Shown piece after piece: positions 6,925 to 8,982 of a stretch of 8,982 nt of DNA. Source of the DNA: Desulfobulbaceae bacterium. Its GTDB lineage: Bacteria; Desulfobacterota; Desulfobulbia; Desulfobulbales; UBA5123. The DNA lies in contig JAOUHH010000103.1 of assembly GCA_029865195.1 (NCBI GenBank), forward strand, positions 1-8,982. Direction: 5' to 3'. The position numbers were made by a program, and so were the translations under genes. The notes beneath the pieces were generated by a model that searched no databases, had not been told where the DNA came from, and saw only the letters and a program-made list of their open reading frames with translations. Position 1 is the stretch's first letter; each line of letters starts with the position of its first letter.

Positions 6925-7584
6925 ATGACCACCGACAAAACCAACCAGCCGATTACCATCGTCATCGTTGACGACCACCTCTTGTTTCGGCAAAGCCTCA
7001 GCACCATGCTCGCCAATATCCCGGAATTTGAGGTCGTCGGCGCTACCGGTGACGGCCGTGAAAGCCTGCGCCTTATCGATCGGCTCAAACCAACGGTAGT
7101 CATCCTCGATATATCCATGCCGGGCTTGGGCGGCCTTGACCTTGCCCCACGTATTCGGGAAACCGGCCTGCCGACGGAAATCCTCATGCTCAGCATGCAC
7201 GACAACTCTAACTATGTCTACCGAGCCTTCAAGGCCGGTTGCCGGGGTTACGTTCTGAAATCCGATTCATCGGAGGAACTGCAGCGGGCGATCATCGCGG
7301 TGGCCAAAAAAGAAACATACCTGAGCCCCGGCATCGCTTCCGACTTCATCGACCACCTCCTCGCCAGGGCCGAAATGGGCGACAGCCCCGCGTCGCTCCT
7401 CACCCCGCGCGAGCAGGAGATATGTCGTCTTGTTGCCCAGGGCCGCACCACCGACCAACTGGCCGCCGATCTCTGCATCAGTCCCAAAACGGTGCGAGTG
7501 CATGTCGCCAATGTGATGAAAAAACTATCCTGCCAGTCCCGCACCGAGTTGGCCCTGCGATTACAAGAAATGGATAATGTGTAA
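6925..7584 (+). CDS. NarL/FixJ-family response regulator, copy 2
   Basis: A 219-residue paralogue of the preceding gene, of standard length for the family. Receiver about 10-125: Asp16/Asp17 acidic pair, phospho-acceptor Asp62 (VVILDISMPG), Ser90 (LMLSMHD), Lys112 (VLKSD). LuxR-type helix-turn-helix about 158-217. The stretch from TYLSPGIAS to the C-terminus differs from copy 1 at only about six of 89 positions, so the two should recognise the same or very similar DNA. Start chosen at ATG 6925 with GGGAG (6915-6919) 5 nt upstream; a TTG at 6922 is less likely. It is separated from copy 1 by 145 nt holding its own candidate promoter and an inverted repeat. No terminator follows before the cytochrome gene 183 nt downstream, so read-through is possible. 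Phosphodonor and targets are unknown. Confidence 0.95.
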   Translation: MTTDKTNQPITIVIVDDHLLFRQSLSTMLANIPEFEVVGATGDGRESLRLIDRLKPTVVILDISMPGLGGLDLAPRIRETGLPTEILMLSMHDNSNYVYRAFKAGCRGYVLKSDSSEELQRAIIAVAKKETYLSPGIASDFIDHLLARAEMGDSPASLLTPREQEICRLVAQGRTTDQLAADLCISPKTVRVHVANVMKKLSCQSRTELALRLQEMDNV

Positions 7585-7668
7585 AAAACACAATATAATG
7601 CGTGCCCGGCAACAAGCCACACCAGCGACAAGGCAACACTAAGCCATGCCTACTTAACAAATAAACTT

Positions 7669-7684
7669 ATTGCCTATAGGCAAT
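7669..7684. promoter_or_regulatory. 16-bp perfect palindrome upstream of the cytochrome gene, candidate activator site
   Basis: ATTGCCTATAGGCAAT is a perfect 16-bp palindrome. It overlaps further ATTG/CAAT half-sites to the right (ATTGCAACCAAT ending at 7694). Its centre lies about 25 nt before the TATACT box at 7699, so it covers the position where a -35 element should be. This fits binding by a dimeric regulator at a promoter lacking its own -35. Confidence 0.5.
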
Positions 7685-7698
7685 TGCAACCAATCGAG

Positions 7699-7704
7699 TA
7701 TACT
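7699..7704 (+). promoter_or_regulatory. Candidate -10 box of the OmcS-like cytochrome gene
   Basis: TATACT matches five of six TATAAT positions. No acceptable -35 lies 16-18 nt upstream; TTGCAA (7684-7689) is too close with a 9-nt gap and TTGCCT (7670-7675) too far at 23 nt. The expected transcript starts near 7711, giving a leader of about 57 nt. Confidence 0.4.
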
Positions 7705-7754
7705 AGAATTGTAGAGGTACGCATGCTGTCTGCCAAAAAACAGCAGATACAGAC

Positions 7755-7762
7755 AAAGGAGG
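7755..7762 (+). promoter_or_regulatory. Strong Shine-Dalgarno site fixing the cytochrome start
   Basis: AAAGGAGG ends 5 nt before the ATG at 7768. This and the signal peptide that follows exclude the in-frame upstream starts reaching back to 7684. Confidence 0.85.
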
Positions 7763-7767
7763 ATGTC

Positions 7768-8817
7768 ATGAAAGCGCCAAGGGATACACGGTCGATACTG
7801 ATAACAGCTTTGGCCTTAGGACTTGCCTGCTCATTACCATCCGTGGTTATGGCACGGGTAGGTGGTCAGTGTTCCAACTGCCATACCATGCACAACAGCC
7901 AAGACAGCGCCAATATGAAGGCCGTCTCCGGTTCATCGTGGGCAACACCGTCCGGCTCCCTGACCTTGGGTGGTTGCGTGGGTTGTCACACCGGCACCAA
8001 CGCCAGCGGCGACAGTGGTAGTGGTGTTATTCCTTATGTCCTCGATACAGCTGACCCGAGTGCCAAATCGTTGGCCGGCGGTAACTTCTTTTGGGTTAAC
8101 CAAGGCGAAACCGAAGCATATCACAAACTTGGACACAACGTCGCCGGAATATCCGACACGGATCTCAACATAGGCCTTGCACCTCCAGGTTTTATCGATG
8201 CCCTCCCGGCCAACTGGAACACCCAACTCCAATGCGCCGGCAGTTGGGGATGCCATGGCGACCGCAACATACCTGAGGCGTTTGCCGCCATCTCGGGCGC
8301 CCATCACGGAGACGACACTGGTGCCATCACCGGGACAAACACCTACGACAGCTACCGATTCCTGAAGGGCGTACTCGGCACGGAAGACCCCGACTGGCAG
8401 TGGGACACCACTGATGTAAACATCTACAAAGGTAAAGCTCGGGCCGACGAAACCGACACCACCACCACTATCAGTTCGCTTTGTGGTCAGTGTCATGGCA
8501 AATTCCATAACGGGGTGGGCAACATCAACACCTCGGCGGATCTCACCACTGCGTGGCTCCGCCATCCGACCGACTATAACTTTAAATCTATCGGGGGTGA
8601 GTACGGCAGCTATGTTGAAAACGCGGCGGTGCCGGTTGCCCATGAAAACCTTGCTGACACCTCTGCGGAAAAGATCGTCATGTGCCTCTCCTGCCACAAG
8701 GCGCACGGCACGGCGTATAACGACCTGCTGCGCTGGTCCTATGGCACCATGGATGCTCACGGGGGGGCCGGCGACATAGGCTGCTTCGCCTGTCACACCA
8801 CCAAGGACAACGTCTAA
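7768..8817 (+). CDS. OmcS-like secreted multiheme c-type cytochrome (five CXXCH plus one CX5CH)
   Basis: A 349-residue exported cytochrome c, inferred to act in extracellular electron transfer. Signal peptide 1-29: ITALALGLACSLPSVVMA with cleavage after VMA. Canonical heme motifs start at Cys35 (CSNCH), Cys70 (CVGCH), Cys239 (CGQCH), Cys306 (CLSCH) and Cys339 (CFACH). Between the second and third is CAGSWGCH (156-163), a CX5CH that falls where Geobacter OmcS has its third heme. The first motif reads CHTMHNS and the fifth CLSCHKAHG, close to OmcS as I recall it (CHTMHNS and CLSCHRAH), and the last motif is near the C-terminus in both. Ten further histidines, among them 42, 123, 179/180, 247, 266, 292, 313 and 331, can supply distal ligands. 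OmcS is a little longer and forms filaments; filament formation here is not shown. The gene follows the regulator pair, has its own candidate promoter and ends at a strong terminator, so it is probably the last gene of its unit. Confidence 0.88.
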   Translation: MKAPRDTRSILITALALGLACSLPSVVMARVGGQCSNCHTMHNSQDSANMKAVSGSSWATPSGSLTLGGCVGCHTGTNASGDSGSGVIPYVLDTADPSAKSLAGGNFFWVNQGETEAYHKLGHNVAGISDTDLNIGLAPPGFIDALPANWNTQLQCAGSWGCHGDRNIPEAFAAISGAHHGDDTGAITGTNTYDSYRFLKGVLGTEDPDWQWDTTDVNIYKGKARADETDTTTTISSLCGQCHGKFHNGVGNINTSADLTTAWLRHPTDYNFKSIGGEYGSYVENAAVPVAHENLADTSAEKIVMCLSCHKAHGTAYNDLLRWSYGTMDAHGGAGDIGCFACHTTKDNV

Positions 8818-8837
8818 CCTTAAGAGCTAAATATAAC

Positions 8838-8879
8838 ACACAAAAACCCATGCCGCAGAAGTGGCATGGGTTTTTGTGT
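8838..8879. terminator. Intrinsic terminator after the OmcS-like cytochrome gene
   Basis: A perfect 17-bp inverted repeat (8838-8854 and 8863-8879) encloses an 8-nt loop. The inner CCCATGCC/GGCATGGG stem is flanked by A5 on the left and T5 on the right, giving a GC stem and U-tract on either strand. It begins 20 nt past the stop codon. Confidence 0.9.
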
Positions 8880-8982
8880 TTCCAGCACTCGGCAAAACCT
8901 AACAACCCGACTTAATGAATAAATTTTTGCATCCTGCTTGCCTCAACAGTGTAATATGGTATGGTAAAAATCCATCAGGCCG
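8880..8982. other. Gene-free right edge with a weak promoter-like pair
   Basis: No coding frame is supported here. TTGCCT (8938-8943) and TATGGT (8960-8965), 16 nt apart on the plus strand, could be a promoter of a gene beyond the window. The match is modest and the TATGG is repeated in tandem by chance or design. Confidence 0.25.

Noticed and set aside
7720..7755. Possible leader hairpin or riboswitch before the OmcS-like gene
   Set aside because: Only a short imperfect stem (TCTGC/GCAGA with a 9-nt A-rich loop) can be drawn and no known riboswitch architecture is recognisable.
7933..8796. Open frame of 287 codons on the minus strand opposite the OmcS-like cytochrome
   Set aside because: The plus strand encodes the heme motifs with a strong ribosome-binding site. 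The opposite frame has no family features.

Overview
The window looks like chromosomal DNA of a multiheme-cytochrome-rich anaerobe, most likely a Desulfuromonadales/Geobacterales/Desulfobulbales-type member of the former Deltaproteobacteria. This is inferred from the two secreted multiheme c-type cytochromes, the NHL-repeat partner protein, the GC-rich codon use and the style of the EttA and DHFR proteins. No species can be named from the sequence alone. There are no RNA genes, insertion sequences or CRISPR arrays.

Layout. The left edge (2-1303, +) is the C-terminal three quarters of the ABC-F translation factor EttA. It converges on folA (dihydrofolate reductase, -) across a strong bidirectional hairpin terminator (1327-1368). 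From 5770 leftwards runs a four-gene minus-strand series with short gaps (65, 84 and 44 nt): a thioredoxin-fold/TPR protein that has lost its catalytic cysteines, a ten-heme cytochrome c with an N-terminal beta-rich domain, an exported NHL-propeller protein with a charged Pro/Glu/Ala tail, and folA. A 280-nt spacer separates this series from a divergent plus-strand series: two tandem, about 82% identical NarL/FixJ-type response regulators, followed by a secreted cytochrome whose heme-motif order resembles OmcS, the Geobacter nanowire cytochrome. The cytochrome ends at a 17-bp hairpin terminator (8838-8879). The last 100 nt hold no gene.

How the parts may work together (inference). The three exported proteins of the minus-strand series look like a periplasmic or cell-surface electron-transfer module: a heme wire, a beta-propeller scaffold and a redox-dead thioredoxin/TPR scaffold. 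The OmcS-like protein would be its extracellular or outer-surface partner. The duplicated response regulators share an almost unchanged DNA-binding half and differ mainly in the receiver. They lie beside the control regions of both series and no sensor kinase is visible. Perfect inverted repeats sit at the candidate promoters of the second regulator (6868-6882) and of the cytochrome (7669-7684) and are plausible operators.

Most notable for follow-up: the non-canonical CX5CH heme motif in the OmcS-like protein, the cysteine-free thioredoxin domain, the regulator duplication with an N-terminal extension on one copy, and a chromosomal DHFR with the Glu-Gln active-site pair of mobile trimethoprim-insensitive DfrA enzymes.
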